This document shows positions 8,146 through 16,526 of a stretch of DNA of 64,000 nucleotides, piece by piece. Position 1 is the first letter of the stretch. The number at the start of each line of letters is the position of its first letter. The stretch is from positions 10,007 to 74,006 of the forward strand of contig JBDRNO010000218.1 in the NCBI GenBank assembly GCA_043811005.1, written 5' to 3'. The stretch is from JBDRNO01 sp043811005 (GTDB lineage Bacteria > Bacteroidota > Bacteroidia > NORP154). Below the pieces are notes generated by a model. That model did not search any database. It was not told the DNA's origin and saw only the letters and a program-made list of their open reading frames with translations. The translations under genes and the position numbers were made by a program.

Positions 8146-10152
8146 ATGAATAAAGTAAGTTATTTATATCCACACAAGCTGGAGCAATTAAGAAAGTTCT
8201 CCTCCCGGCTTAACAGAATGATGAATAATGGTTCTTTTTACCGTTTGTCATCACACAGACGTTATGTGCTCATTCAAAGGATCAAAAGGTTATATCGTCA
8301 ATTGCAGAACTATATTCCTGAATTTAGATTAAAACACATACTTGGATCTGCAGCTCTTTTGCTTATAATGAATACAAAAATATCCAGCGCTCAAACATTT
8401 GGGCCTCCTCAAATAAACCCTTTTGGATTAACCAACACCAATAATTCATTCCCAACTTTTGTTGATATTGATAGCGATGGCGACTATGATGCTTTTGTAG
8501 GTGAGTACTATGGCTTGATAAAATACTTTAAGAATAATGGTAACAATACTAATCCATCATTTGCCGCACCTCAAACCAATCCATTTGGATTAGCTAGTGC
8601 TTTTTATCTTGCTGCTCCATCTTTTGCTGATATTGACGATGATGGAGACCTTGATGCTTTTATTGGAGAAGGATATGGTGCAATAAGATATTTTGAGAAT
8701 ACAGGTAATAATACTGCCCCGGCTTTCGCTTCACCTCAAGTCAATCCTTTCGGATTGACAAATACCGACTACTATGCTTTCCCAACACATACAGACATTG
8801 ACAGTGATGGAGACTACGATATTTTTGTCGGGGAATACTACGGTGCTATTAAATATTTTGAAAACACGGGTTCCAGTACCTCACCAGCATTTGCATCACA
8901 ACAGACAAATCCTTTTGGATTAACAAATGTCGCAGGATATATTTCAACGCCATCTTTCGTTGATATTGACTGTGACGGTGACTTTGATGCTTTCATAGGC
9001 GGAGAGGATTATGGCAGCATTACTTATTTTGAAAATACCGGATCAAACACTGCTCCTTCATTTGCTCCAGCTACATCCAATCCCTTTGGTATAAAAAGCA
9101 CTGGTGGTTTTGCTGCCCCAAGTTTCGCAGATATTGACGGTGACGGGGATTTTGACCTTTTTATTGGGAATTACAACGGTTCCATTATTTATTATGAGAA
9201 CACAACAACACCTGATTGTCCCTCACCTATCAGTCTGTCAGCAGACAATATCTCCTTAAACACAGCAGATCTATCATGGGCATCTACTAATCCCGGCACT
9301 GCCTATACACTTGAATATGGACCTTCAGGATTTACACCCGGATCAGGAATCACGTTAGCTGGAACATCTGCTACCGGTGTTAATTCACAAAGCATATCCG
9401 GCTTGAATGCCACAACTCTATATGAATTCTACATTCAGGAAGACTGCGGTTCAGGCAATTACAGTGATAATGTTGGTCCGCTTTTATTCGCAACATCACC
9501 TGCAAATGACAATTGTATTGGTGCAATACCTGTTAATTGCGGAGATATATTCTATGGATCAACCGTTAGTGCCACTACCGATACTCCAGATAGCTGTGGC
9601 ACAACCAATGGTACAGGTGGCGGGGTATGGTTTTCTTTTACGGGAACAGGCGATACTATTAATGCTTCCCTATGCAATAGCAATTACGATACGAAAATAA
9701 GGGTGTATACCGGTACATGCGGTTCATTAGTATGTATAACAGGCATTGACGATACCTGCGGGCTTCAATCAGAAGTTGAATGGCTCTCCCTTATGGATAC
9801 TACATATTACATTCTCGTACATGGATATGGCGATGAAGAAGGATTCTTTACCTTAAATATGTGTAATGCCATTAGTTCTATTAATGAAAGTATCCCGGAA
9901 TTAAATTTTAATATTTATCCCAACCCTGTTAGTCAAAACTTTAATATTGAAATAAGAGGAAAAAGGAATTTGAATAGTTCAACGTTAGAAATATATAATA
10001 CCATCGGTCAGATAATGCTTAGGGAAAAACTCAGGGGTTGGTCTAACAAATATCATAAGGAAATTAGCACGGATGGTTTTACCAAGGGGATTTACTTCGT
10101 AAGATTAATATCAGAAGATTATATTGTTGTCCGCAAGTTGATAATTCAGTAA
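8146..10152 (+). CDS. Secreted FG-GAP/VCBS-repeat protein with FN3 domain and T9SS type A signal
   Basis: A 668-aa secreted protein. The first 80 residues are a long basic leader with a hydrophobic stretch (LKHILGSAALLLIM, about 65-78) ending near SSAQ. Five repeats follow (about 83-360), each with a Ca-binding-like DIDSDGDYDAFVG or DIDGDGDF loop and the phrase INPFGLTN, typical of FG-GAP/VCBS beta-propellers. A fibronectin-III-like domain (about 360-450) precedes a Cys-rich jelly-roll-like module (NDNCIGAIPVNCGD onward). The C-terminus (from about 582, FNIYPNPVSQNF) is a T9SS type A sorting domain ending in VRKLIIQ. It should be exported by Sec, then placed on the cell surface or released by the type IX system. 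It stands alone between minus-strand genes. Confidence 0.9.
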   Translation: MNKVSYLYPHKLEQLRKFSSRLNRMMNNGSFYRLSSHRRYVLIQRIKRLYRQLQNYIPEFRLKHILGSAALLLIMNTKISSAQTFGPPQINPFGLTNTNNSFPTFVDIDSDGDYDAFVGEYYGLIKYFKNNGNNTNPSFAAPQTNPFGLASAFYLAAPSFADIDDDGDLDAFIGEGYGAIRYFENTGNNTAPAFASPQVNPFGLTNTDYYAFPTHTDIDSDGDYDIFVGEYYGAIKYFENTGSSTSPAFASQQTNPFGLTNVAGYISTPSFVDIDCDGDFDAFIGGEDYGSITYFENTGSNTAPSFAPATSNPFGIKSTGGFAAPSFADIDGDGDFDLFIGNYNGSIIYYENTTTPDCPSPISLSADNISLNTADLSWASTNPGTAYTLEYGPSGFTPGSGITLAGTSATGVNSQSISGLNATTLYEFYIQEDCGSGNYSDNVGPLLFATSPANDNCIGAIPVNCGDIFYGSTVSATTDTPDSCGTTNGTGGGVWFSFTGTGDTINASLCNSNYDTKIRVYTGTCGSLVCITGIDDTCGLQSEVEWLSLMDTTYYILVHGYGDEEGFFTLNMCNAISSINESIPELNFNIYPNPVSQNFNIEIRGKRNLNSSTLEIYNTIGQIMLREKLRGWSNKYHKEISTDGFTKGIYFVRLISEDYIVVRKLIIQ

Positions 10153-10223
10153 CAAATAGAAGGATTTTAAAACAGCGGGTAAGTATTATGTAATATTATG
10201 TCAACTCTATCAACTTATTGATT

Positions 10224-11051
10224 TTATATAAACTCTCTTAATACCTTTAAATTAACCTCATCCATATTTTTTTCCTTAGGAGTTTCCAATACCTTGGGGA
10301 TATCAGGGAATTGTTTCATGATTTGCTTGAAAGGTTCAATGCCTATTTTGCCTTTGCCAATATGTTCGTGCCTGTCCACCCTGCTGCCCAAATCAGCTTT
10401 TGAGTCATTTAAGTGAATCACTTTAAGATTTTGCAATCCTATGATCTTATCCCATTTCTCCATAGTATCCTCAAATCCTCCTTTAGTCCTGATATCATAA
10501 CCCGCGGCAAAAGCGTGGCAGGTATCAAAACAGGCGCCAATCCTTTCAGAGCTTACCATGTCCATGATCTCCCTTAAATGTTCAAATGTTCTGCCAATAC
10601 TTGATCCCTGTCCAGCCATATTTTCCAACAATATCATAACATTGGAATAATTCGTTTCATCAATAATTTCCTTCAGCGCTTCAGCAATGTTTTTAATACC
10701 TTCATGCTCACTCAACTCTTTTGGAAAGCCCGGATGTAATATGGTGAACTTTAATCCCAGGTCGTGGCATCTCTGCACCTCCCCTACCATCGCCCTGATG
10801 GCATTAACTTTTTTAACCTTATCGGGATTGGCTAAGTTTACCAGGTAAGAAGCATGAGAAAAGGCAATTTTGATATTTGCTTTATTAAAGCCGGTCTTGA
10901 ATTTGTCCTGCTCTTCTTTCGTGAACTGCTTTTCTTTCCACTGCCGTTGGTTCTTGGTGAATATTTGAAAAGCATCAATTCCCAATGATGCAGCTTCCTC
11001 ACAGGCATTATGAACGCCTCCGCTTATTGAACAATGAACACCAAGTAGCAT
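10224..11051 (-). CDS. nfo: Endonuclease IV (deoxyribonuclease IV, AP endonuclease)
   Basis: This 275-aa protein has the AP endonuclease family 2 signatures: GVHCSISGGVHNA at the N-terminus, LHPGFPKEL, LLENMAGQGSSIG, IGACFDTCHAFAAGYD and VIHLNDSKADLGSRVDRHEH with GKIG. These carry the three-zinc ligands (His, Glu, Asp) of the TIM barrel. It incises DNA 5' to abasic sites in base excision repair. It is 28 bp downstream of the aminotransferase and probably shares its transcript, although the functions are unrelated. Length and motifs are normal. Confidence 0.95.
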   Translation of the reverse strand: MLLGVHCSISGGVHNACEEAASLGIDAFQIFTKNQRQWKEKQFTKEEQDKFKTGFNKANIKIAFSHASYLVNLANPDKVKKVNAIRAMVGEVQRCHDLGLKFTILHPGFPKELSEHEGIKNIAEALKEIIDETNYSNVMILLENMAGQGSSIGRTFEHLREIMDMVSSERIGACFDTCHAFAAGYDIRTKGGFEDTMEKWDKIIGLQNLKVIHLNDSKADLGSRVDRHEHIGKGKIGIEPFKQIMKQFPDIPKVLETPKEKNMDEVNLKVLREFI

Positions 11052-11079
11052 TTAATTTATACCTTTTTTATTAATAATT

Positions 11080-12432
11080 TTATACACAATACCCATCAGC
11101 TATATCAATTGCCCGTGAGATAATTTCAAGACCTTCATCAATCTGCTCTTTAGTTATGCAGAGTGGTGGTGCAATGAATATCCAGTTCCACCGCACGAAT
11201 GTAAACATGCCTGATTCACGGATAAGGGCAGCCATTTTGTTAGTTACTTCCATTTCATTGGGTTTGGCATTCCAGGGTGTTATGGGTTCTTTTGTTTCGC
11301 GATTTTTTACCAGTTCAATACAGCCAAATAAGCCGGTGTTTCGAAAATCACCAATAGAGGGGTGTTTTGTCTTCATTACCTCTACACGTTTCTCAAGATA
11401 TTTTCCCATGTTTGCAGCATTTTCTATAAGGTTTTCTTCCTCATAAACTTCAATTGTTGCCAAAGCAGCAGCACATGACACAGCATGGGCGGAATATGTC
11501 AGTCCTAAAGGCAGGGATTTGTCATTAAAATAATTGGCAATTTCTTCTTTTACTATCATTGCACCTAATGGAATATAACCTGAGGTCAAACCCTTTGCCA
11601 TGCACATAATATCCGGCTCCACTCCATGATGGTCAATACCAAACCATTTGCCTGTTCTGCCAAATCCGCTCATTACTTCGTCATCAATGATCAGGATACC
11701 GTATTTATCGGCAATGGCTTTTATCATTTTCCAGTAGCCGGGAGGGTATTTTATACAGCCGGACGAGCCGGATTCACCTTCCAGCAGTATGGCAGCAACA
11801 CTGTCGGGGTTCTCAAACCGTATCACCCGCTCAACATGTTCCGCTGCTTTCCGTGCGCACTCTTCAAGGGTTTTACTGCCCCATGGACAGCGGTAGAAAT
11901 AGGGATTTTCAATATGAACAATATTAGGCATCTGTTGGCTGTCAACAGGGTGTTTCCTGGGATCGCCACCTGCAGATATCGCTCCGTAAGTTGCTCCGTG
12001 ATATGAACGGTATTGAGCAATGATCTTATGCCTTCCAGTGAATAATCGTGCCAGCTTGATCGCATTTTCGATGGCTTCAGCTCCTCCAAGTGTATAAAAT
12101 GTCTTTTTTAATCCACCAGGGGTGATCTCTGCAAGTTTTTTTCCTAATTCACCTCTTACTTTTGTGATCATTCCCGGATAAACATAGCTCACTTCTTCCA
12201 TTTGCTTCATAACAGCTTGCCGCACTTTAGGATGTCCATGACCTATGTTCACATTCATCAACTGTGATGAAAAATCGAGATAACGCTTGCCGTCCCTGTC
12301 ATAAACATAAACGCCCCCGGCTCTTTCTATATTTATGGGATCCAACCCACTCTGCTTGGACCAGGAGAAAAGTGTGTAATTAAGGTTATTTTGCAGTATC
12401 TGGTCTTTTTCTGAGATCGTTTTTATTTGCAT
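11080..12432 (-). CDS. Class III aminotransferase, probably beta-alanine/3-aminoisobutyrate:pyruvate type
   Basis: This 450-aa fold-type I PLP enzyme has the class III signature IIDDEVMSGFGRTGKW around residues 248-263, with Asp251 facing the PLP ring nitrogen, and the Schiff-base Lys280 in MCMAKGLTSGYIPLGAM. GGAEAIENAIKLAR near 116-129 binds the cofactor phosphate. Class III members act on omega-amino groups (beta-alanine, GABA, taurine, polyamines); sequence alone does not fix the substrate. Because dihydropyrimidinase, beta-ureidopropionase and an acylating semialdehyde dehydrogenase lie close by on the same strand, I infer beta-alanine or 3-aminoisobutyrate as donor, giving malonate or methylmalonate semialdehyde. 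Confidence 0.88.
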   Translation of the reverse strand: MQIKTISEKDQILQNNLNYTLFSWSKQSGLDPINIERAGGVYVYDRDGKRYLDFSSQLMNVNIGHGHPKVRQAVMKQMEEVSYVYPGMITKVRGELGKKLAEITPGGLKKTFYTLGGAEAIENAIKLARLFTGRHKIIAQYRSYHGATYGAISAGGDPRKHPVDSQQMPNIVHIENPYFYRCPWGSKTLEECARKAAEHVERVIRFENPDSVAAILLEGESGSSGCIKYPPGYWKMIKAIADKYGILIIDDEVMSGFGRTGKWFGIDHHGVEPDIMCMAKGLTSGYIPLGAMIVKEEIANYFNDKSLPLGLTYSAHAVSCAAALATIEVYEEENLIENAANMGKYLEKRVEVMKTKHPSIGDFRNTGLFGCIELVKNRETKEPITPWNAKPNEMEVTNKMAALIRESGMFTFVRWNWIFIAPPLCITKEQIDEGLEIISRAIDIADGYCV

Positions 12433-12510
12433 ATTATGAATGTTTTATTTGTTTATTTTCACTATTGTCCTAATAAATTTAAAAATTCAGATAAGGTCAT
12501 CTATAAATAT

Positions 12511-12683
12511 CATGAGATTCCTCTCCGCCAGCCGGCGGATCGGAATGACAGTCTTATTTAGAGTAAGGGGTGGGGGTAAGGGCGCGCTTTGCGCGCCCTT
12601 ACTCCCACTTTCCCAACATAACATAGTTGTCATTCCGAACGTAGCGAGGTCCCTCGTTCCTTGGGATAAACTCCGTGAGGAAT
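12511..12683. repeat. Composite repeat: inverted pair of GTCATTCCGA...GAGGAATCT units around an 18-bp hairpin
   Basis: One unit at about 12515-12550 (GATTCCTC, the near-palindrome TCCGCCAGCCGGCGGA at 12524-12539, then CGGAATGAC) faces an inverted unit at about 12631-12680 (GTCATTCCGAACGTAGCGAG ... GTGAGGAATCTG). Between them lies a hairpin with 18-bp arms (12570-12587 / 12591-12608, one mismatch) and a TTT loop, very GC-rich against its surroundings. The right half reads through into the RHH gene and encodes its C-terminus. A third copy of the unit is at 23646-23685. Confidence 0.7.
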
Positions 12684-12937
12684 CTGTTATAATAAAATCT
12701 TATTTCATTTTTAAAATATTCTTCCAAACCTTCTTCAGCTAAATTGGTCACTTCTTGATTTTTTCTTGCCCGTTTAAAGGAACGAACATATTTCAATCTT
12801 TTTAACTTTTCAAGAAATCTTTTTAATGCAGTTTCCAATATTTGGTTTTTATTCTTATTTGATTTTTTTGCATAATAATCCAGTTCATTCAATAATTCTT
12901 TTGACAACGTACTGGTAAAAACTGTAGAATTTTTCAT
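12599..12937 (-). CDS. Ribbon-helix-helix (CopG-like) protein with repeat-derived C-terminus
   Basis: This 112-aa protein has residues about 5-45 (TVFTSTLSKELLNELDYYAK, then NKNQILETALKRFLE) matching a ribbon-helix-helix fold, usual for antitoxins and small repressors. No toxin gene lies next to it on the minus strand: downstream there is only repeat DNA, upstream is mmsA. The last 25 or so residues (FIPRNEGPRYVRNDNYVMLG) come from the inverted copy of the GTCATTCCGA repeat, and the stop codon sits in the arm of an 18-bp hairpin. The original C-terminus, and perhaps a partner gene, were probably lost to repeat insertion. It may be an orphan antitoxin. Confidence 0.7.
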   Translation of the reverse strand: MKNSTVFTSTLSKELLNELDYYAKKSNKNKNQILETALKRFLEKLKRLKYVRSFKRARKNQEVTNLAEEGLEEYFKNEIRFYYNRFLTEFIPRNEGPRYVRNDNYVMLGKWE

Positions 12938-12959
12938 AGATATATTTATAAAATTAACC

Positions 12960-14429
12960 TCAGCTCATCCATCCAGTTTTAGCTTCCGGGTTCCACTTGG
13001 TGGTTGTCTTTTTGAGCTTTGTCCAGAATTCTATTGAGCTTTTACCCGTGATGTCACAAACGCCAAACTTGCTATCGTTCCAACCGCCAAATGAGAACGG
13101 TTCACGAGGAACGGGAACGCCAATATTCACTCCGATCATTCCTGCGCTTGCCCTCTCCTTAACTTCTCTTGCTAAGCCACCGCTTTGTGTATATACTACG
13201 GCTGCATTTCCATAGTTTGAGCTGTTCTCAATCTCAATTGCCTCATCCATATCTTTGACACGAATAATAATAATAACAGGACCGAACACTTCCTCTTTGG
13301 CTATTGCCATACCAGGTGTTACCTGATCAATGAGAGTTGGTCCAAGATAAAATCCACCTTCTTTGCCTTTAACAACAGCATTTCTGCCATCAACCAAAAC
13401 CTTAGCGCCTGCTTGTTCGGCTTCAGCAATACTCCTTTCAATTCGCTCTTTGGCTTGTTTGGAAATAATAGCTCCCATATTATCACCCGGTATAATTTTT
13501 TTTGCTTCTACACACATTCTATCCACGATATGGTCAACATCTCCAACACCAACCATAACAGCAGCAGCCATACACCTTTGTCCTGCACAGCCAGACATGG
13601 AAGCTACCACATCAGAAGCTGTCATTTCAAGATGTGCATCTGGTAATACAATCAGGTGATTCTTAGCCCCTCCCAAGGCAACACATCTCTTCAGGTTTGA
13701 AGTTGCCCTCTTGTAAACAATCTTAGCAACCTTTGTTGAGCCCACAAAAGAAACCGCTTCAATACCCGGATGGTCACATATCGCTTCAACGATCTCTTTA
13801 TCACCATTCACAACATTAAAAACACCATCAGGCAGACCTGCTTCTTTAAGCATTTGTGCTATTCTTATAGAGCTGATTGGGACTTGTTCGGATGGTTTCA
13901 ATATCATACAATTTCCCAAAGCTATTATATTGGGTATAGTCCAGTGAGGGACCATGTGTGGAAAATTGAAAGGACTGATAGAAGCTACAACACCCAATGG
14001 CTTTTGATCCACCCTGCATTCAACCCCCTTGCTGACTTCCATAACCTCACCTGCCACAAATTGCGGTAATGAACAGGCAAATTCAGTCAATTCTACACTT
14101 TTTCCCACCTCTGCTGTGGCTTCGCCCATGGTTTTTCCGTTCTCTTCGTGTACTATTGCAGCTAATTCTTTCATGTGCTTTTCCACTAAGGTTTTATAAC
14201 GGTAAAACACCTGTACCCTTTCTTTGATAGGCATGCCTGACCATCCCGGGAAAACCGCCCATGCAGCTTTTACCGCTTCATCCAGGTCTTCGGCTTTTGA
14301 TAAAGGAACGGTTGAAATGATCTCACCATCAATAGGGCTGATAACGTCTAAAAGCTCATAACTTTTTGAAATAAATTTACCTCCGATGTAATTTTGCACC
14401 CCTGGGTATTTTATAGTTGATATTTCCAT
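12960..14429 (-). CDS. mmsA: CoA-acylating methylmalonate/malonate-semialdehyde dehydrogenase
   Basis: A 489-aa aldehyde dehydrogenase with the features of the acylating MmsA group: SPFNFPHMVPHW (152-163), the NAD-binding FVGSTKVAK (228-236), NH in GGAKNHLIVLPDA instead of the usual catalytic Glu motif, and the nucleophile Cys286 in GCAGQRCMA. It oxidises (methyl)malonate semialdehyde with CoA and NAD to acetyl-CoA or propionyl-CoA plus CO2. It is the most upstream gene of the run of pyrimidine-catabolic genes and would finish degradation of uracil (via beta-alanine) or thymine (via 3-aminoisobutyrate). Valine or inositol catabolism is an alternative role, but no genes for those are visible. 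Start chosen at the ATG just before the conserved YPGVQNYIGG. Confidence 0.93.
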   Translation of the reverse strand: MEISTIKYPGVQNYIGGKFISKSYELLDVISPIDGEIISTVPLSKAEDLDEAVKAAWAVFPGWSGMPIKERVQVFYRYKTLVEKHMKELAAIVHEENGKTMGEATAEVGKSVELTEFACSLPQFVAGEVMEVSKGVECRVDQKPLGVVASISPFNFPHMVPHWTIPNIIALGNCMILKPSEQVPISSIRIAQMLKEAGLPDGVFNVVNGDKEIVEAICDHPGIEAVSFVGSTKVAKIVYKRATSNLKRCVALGGAKNHLIVLPDAHLEMTASDVVASMSGCAGQRCMAAAVMVGVGDVDHIVDRMCVEAKKIIPGDNMGAIISKQAKERIERSIAEAEQAGAKVLVDGRNAVVKGKEGGFYLGPTLIDQVTPGMAIAKEEVFGPVIIIIRVKDMDEAIEIENSSNYGNAAVVYTQSGGLAREVKERASAGMIGVNIGVPVPREPFSFGGWNDSKFGVCDITGKSSIEFWTKLKKTTTKWNPEAKTGWMS

Positions 14430-14511
14430 AACTTAAATATTAAAATGATTTGATTTGAATTTGATTTTATAACAAACATAAAATTTGAGATAAAATTAAA
14501 AATAAAATTTA

Positions 14512-14519
14512 TAATTTTG
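14512..14519 (+). promoter_or_regulatory. Possible -7 element for the DUF433/PIN-like pair
   Basis: TAATTTTG at 14512-14519 matches the Bacteroidota -7 consensus TAnnTTTG and lies 34 bp before the antitoxin start. The nearest TTTG (14484-14487) leaves a 24-bp spacer, longer than usual, so the assignment is weak. Confidence 0.35.
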
Positions 14520-14553
14520 CTTAATTATAAATTCTCTTAAGAAAATAAAACAT

Positions 14554-14772
14554 ATGGAAAGAATTACTATTAATCCGGAAATTTGTCACGGAAAACCTTG
14601 CATAAGAGGGATGAGATGGCCAGTTGAGGTTGTTTTAGATATGCTTTGTTCTGAAATGACAATAAACGAAATATTAAAAGACCATCCTGAACTTGAAAAA
14701 GAAGATATAATTGCAAGTTTGAATTATGCAAAATTATTAGTTTCAGGTAATGCGATTAAGAACGTTGCATAA
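14554..14772 (+). CDS. DUF433 family antitoxin-like protein
   Basis: This 72-aa DUF433 protein has the family core NPEICHGKPCIRGMRWPVEVV (split here as NPEICHGKPCIRG, MRWPVEVV), followed by MTINEILKDHPELEKEDI and ASLNYAKLL. DUF433 proteins carry a small helix-turn-helix-like domain and typically precede a PIN-like DUF5615 toxin. The stop and the next start overlap as TAATG, so the two are translationally coupled. Its likely role is to neutralise the downstream nuclease and repress the operon. Confidence 0.88.
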   Translation: MERITINPEICHGKPCIRGMRWPVEVVLDMLCSEMTINEILKDHPELEKEDIIASLNYAKLLVSGNAIKNVA

Positions 14773-15128
14773 TGAAAATACTGTGCGATGTACATATTTC
14801 TTACAAAATTGTTGATTTTTTTAACAATAAAGGGATTGAAGCCGTTCATGTAAATAATATTCTTGATAAATGGCATACAACAGATCAGGACATTTGTAAA
14901 TATGCCAATGAAAATAATTATGTTGTTGTCAGTAAAGATGTTGATTTTAGAAACAGTTATTTTTTACAAAAAACGCCTAAAAAATTAATTCGAGTTAACC
15001 TTGGTAATATTACAAACAGTGAACTGATTAAAATATTCAACAACAATTTAGCTCTTTTTGAAAAAATTTTTGATAAGGAAAGATTTTATATTGAGATTAA
15101 TAAAGAAAATATATTTGTATCAAGTTAA
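14772..15128 (+). CDS. DUF5615 PIN-like toxin
   Basis: This 118-aa PIN-like protein shows MKILCDVHISYKIVDFF (Asp6 in place of the usual early acidic residue), then the conserved TTDQDICKYANENNYVVVSKD with a DVDFRN motif. These positions supply the acidic residues of a PIN nuclease fold. DUF5615 members are predicted ribonuclease toxins of DUF433-paired loci. It overlaps the antitoxin by one base. The length is normal, with no frameshift, so the module looks intact. The RNA target cannot be deduced. Confidence 0.87.
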   Translation: MKILCDVHISYKIVDFFNNKGIEAVHVNNILDKWHTTDQDICKYANENNYVVVSKDVDFRNSYFLQKTPKKLIRVNLGNITNSELIKIFNNNLALFEKIFDKERFYIEINKENIFVSS

Positions 15129-15196
15129 TAATATTTGGTTAAGTTTTATATTCAATCATAATCTTCTATTCAAGGTTCCTCATATTTTTGTAGAAC

Positions 15197-16510
15197 ATGC
15201 ATAGAAGATCCTTCACCGATACCGTCAACTACTATTTTACGCGGTTCCGGGTTCAACCACCACAGATCAGCGACCCCGTTTCTTCCGGAACGGGAGTGAT
15301 CATCGTTATACCCTGTTTCAACGAGCCCGGACTTGTTGAAACATTTGAATCCTTATGGCAGTGTGAGCAACCAAAAGGCGTTGTTGAAATAATTACGGTC
15401 ATCAATTCCGGAGAAGATGCTCCTGATGAATGCATAAGGCAGAACCGCCAAACATACAATGATGCGTTGAAATGGATAGGTTCACATCAACGTGAAAAGC
15501 TCGAATTTCACATTTTGAATATTATAAACCTCCCTAAAAAACATGCAGGTGTGGGATTGGCAAGAAAGATAGGAATGGATGAGGCATTGCACAGGTTTGA
15601 AAATATAGGCTCGGCGGGTGTGATAGTATGCCTGGATGCAGATTGTAAAGTTGCTGAAAATTATTTAACGGCAATAGAAGATAACTTTGCCCACGGCAAG
15701 ACAAATGCCGGCACAATTTATTTTGAACACGATATCAATAGAAAAAATAATAAAGTTTTAATCGAGGGGATCTTAAAGTATGAACTCTTTATTCGCTATA
15801 ATGTGCGAGCACTAAAATTCAGCGGTTTTCCTTATGCATATCATACCGTTGGCTCTTGTATGGCGGTAAGAGCTGATGTTTATGCTTTAGCCGGGGGTAT
15901 GAACAAGAGAAAAGCCGGGGAGGACTTTTATTTTTTACATAAAATAATTCCTCTCGGAAATTTCGTTGAGATCAATAACACCTGTGTATACCCCTCACCA
16001 AGAATATCCGACAGGGTTCCTTTTGGCACCGGCAAAACCATGCTGGACTGGGTGAAAAAACATGAAGAGCCGGCAAGAGTCAAGGGACAAGGTCTAAAAG
16101 GGGAATTTTTAACATATAACTTCTCAACATTTGAGGACCTGCGGGCATTAGTTCTTTCAGTTGATGCCTTGTACAACTGCCATGCGAAATCAAACTACGA
16201 TGAATTGATGGAAAAACTTCCCTTATCTGTCAGGATATACCTTAAAGAAGAAAATTTTCATGAAAAGTTAACTGAAATAATTCAAGAGACCTCATCCCTT
16301 GTATCATTCAGAAAACGATTTTTTGCCTGGTTTAATGGATTGAAGATCATAAAATTCGTTCATTATGCGAGAGATCACTATTATGAACAGGTTCCGTTAC
16401 ATGAAGCATGTAAGCTGCTACTTCGCAATAAGAATATTAAATTTGCCGATGAAGTGAAAGAGGTGGAATTATTACAGATTTTCAGAGAGTTGGATCGGGA
16501 TTCTTTATAA
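15197..16510 (+). CDS. Family 2 glycosyltransferase
   Basis: A 437-aa protein with a GT-A fold in the first 300 residues: GVIIVIPCFNEPGLVETFES at about 33-52, the metal-binding DAD in VCLDADCKVAENYL near 143-156, and the catalytic-region AGEDFYFLHKI. No transmembrane helices or signal peptide are visible, so it should act in the cytoplasm or at the inner membrane face. The donor and acceptor cannot be told. It sits alone on the plus strand between a toxin-antitoxin pair and psd, with no polysaccharide cluster around it. The C-terminal 140 residues are not assigned. Confidence 0.85.
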   Translation: MHRRSFTDTVNYYFTRFRVQPPQISDPVSSGTGVIIVIPCFNEPGLVETFESLWQCEQPKGVVEIITVINSGEDAPDECIRQNRQTYNDALKWIGSHQREKLEFHILNIINLPKKHAGVGLARKIGMDEALHRFENIGSAGVIVCLDADCKVAENYLTAIEDNFAHGKTNAGTIYFEHDINRKNNKVLIEGILKYELFIRYNVRALKFSGFPYAYHTVGSCMAVRADVYALAGGMNKRKAGEDFYFLHKIIPLGNFVEINNTCVYPSPRISDRVPFGTGKTMLDWVKKHEEPARVKGQGLKGEFLTYNFSTFEDLRALVLSVDALYNCHAKSNYDELMEKLPLSVRIYLKEENFHEKLTEIIQETSSLVSFRKRFFAWFNGLKIIKFVHYARDHYYEQVPLHEACKLLLRNKNIKFADEVKEVELLQIFRELDRDSL

Positions 16511-16526
16511 TGTAGTGATTAATTAT

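Noticed and set aside
12440..12742. Plus-strand ORF over the composite repeat
   Set aside because: It is created by palindromic and repeat DNA and is antisense to the RHH gene.
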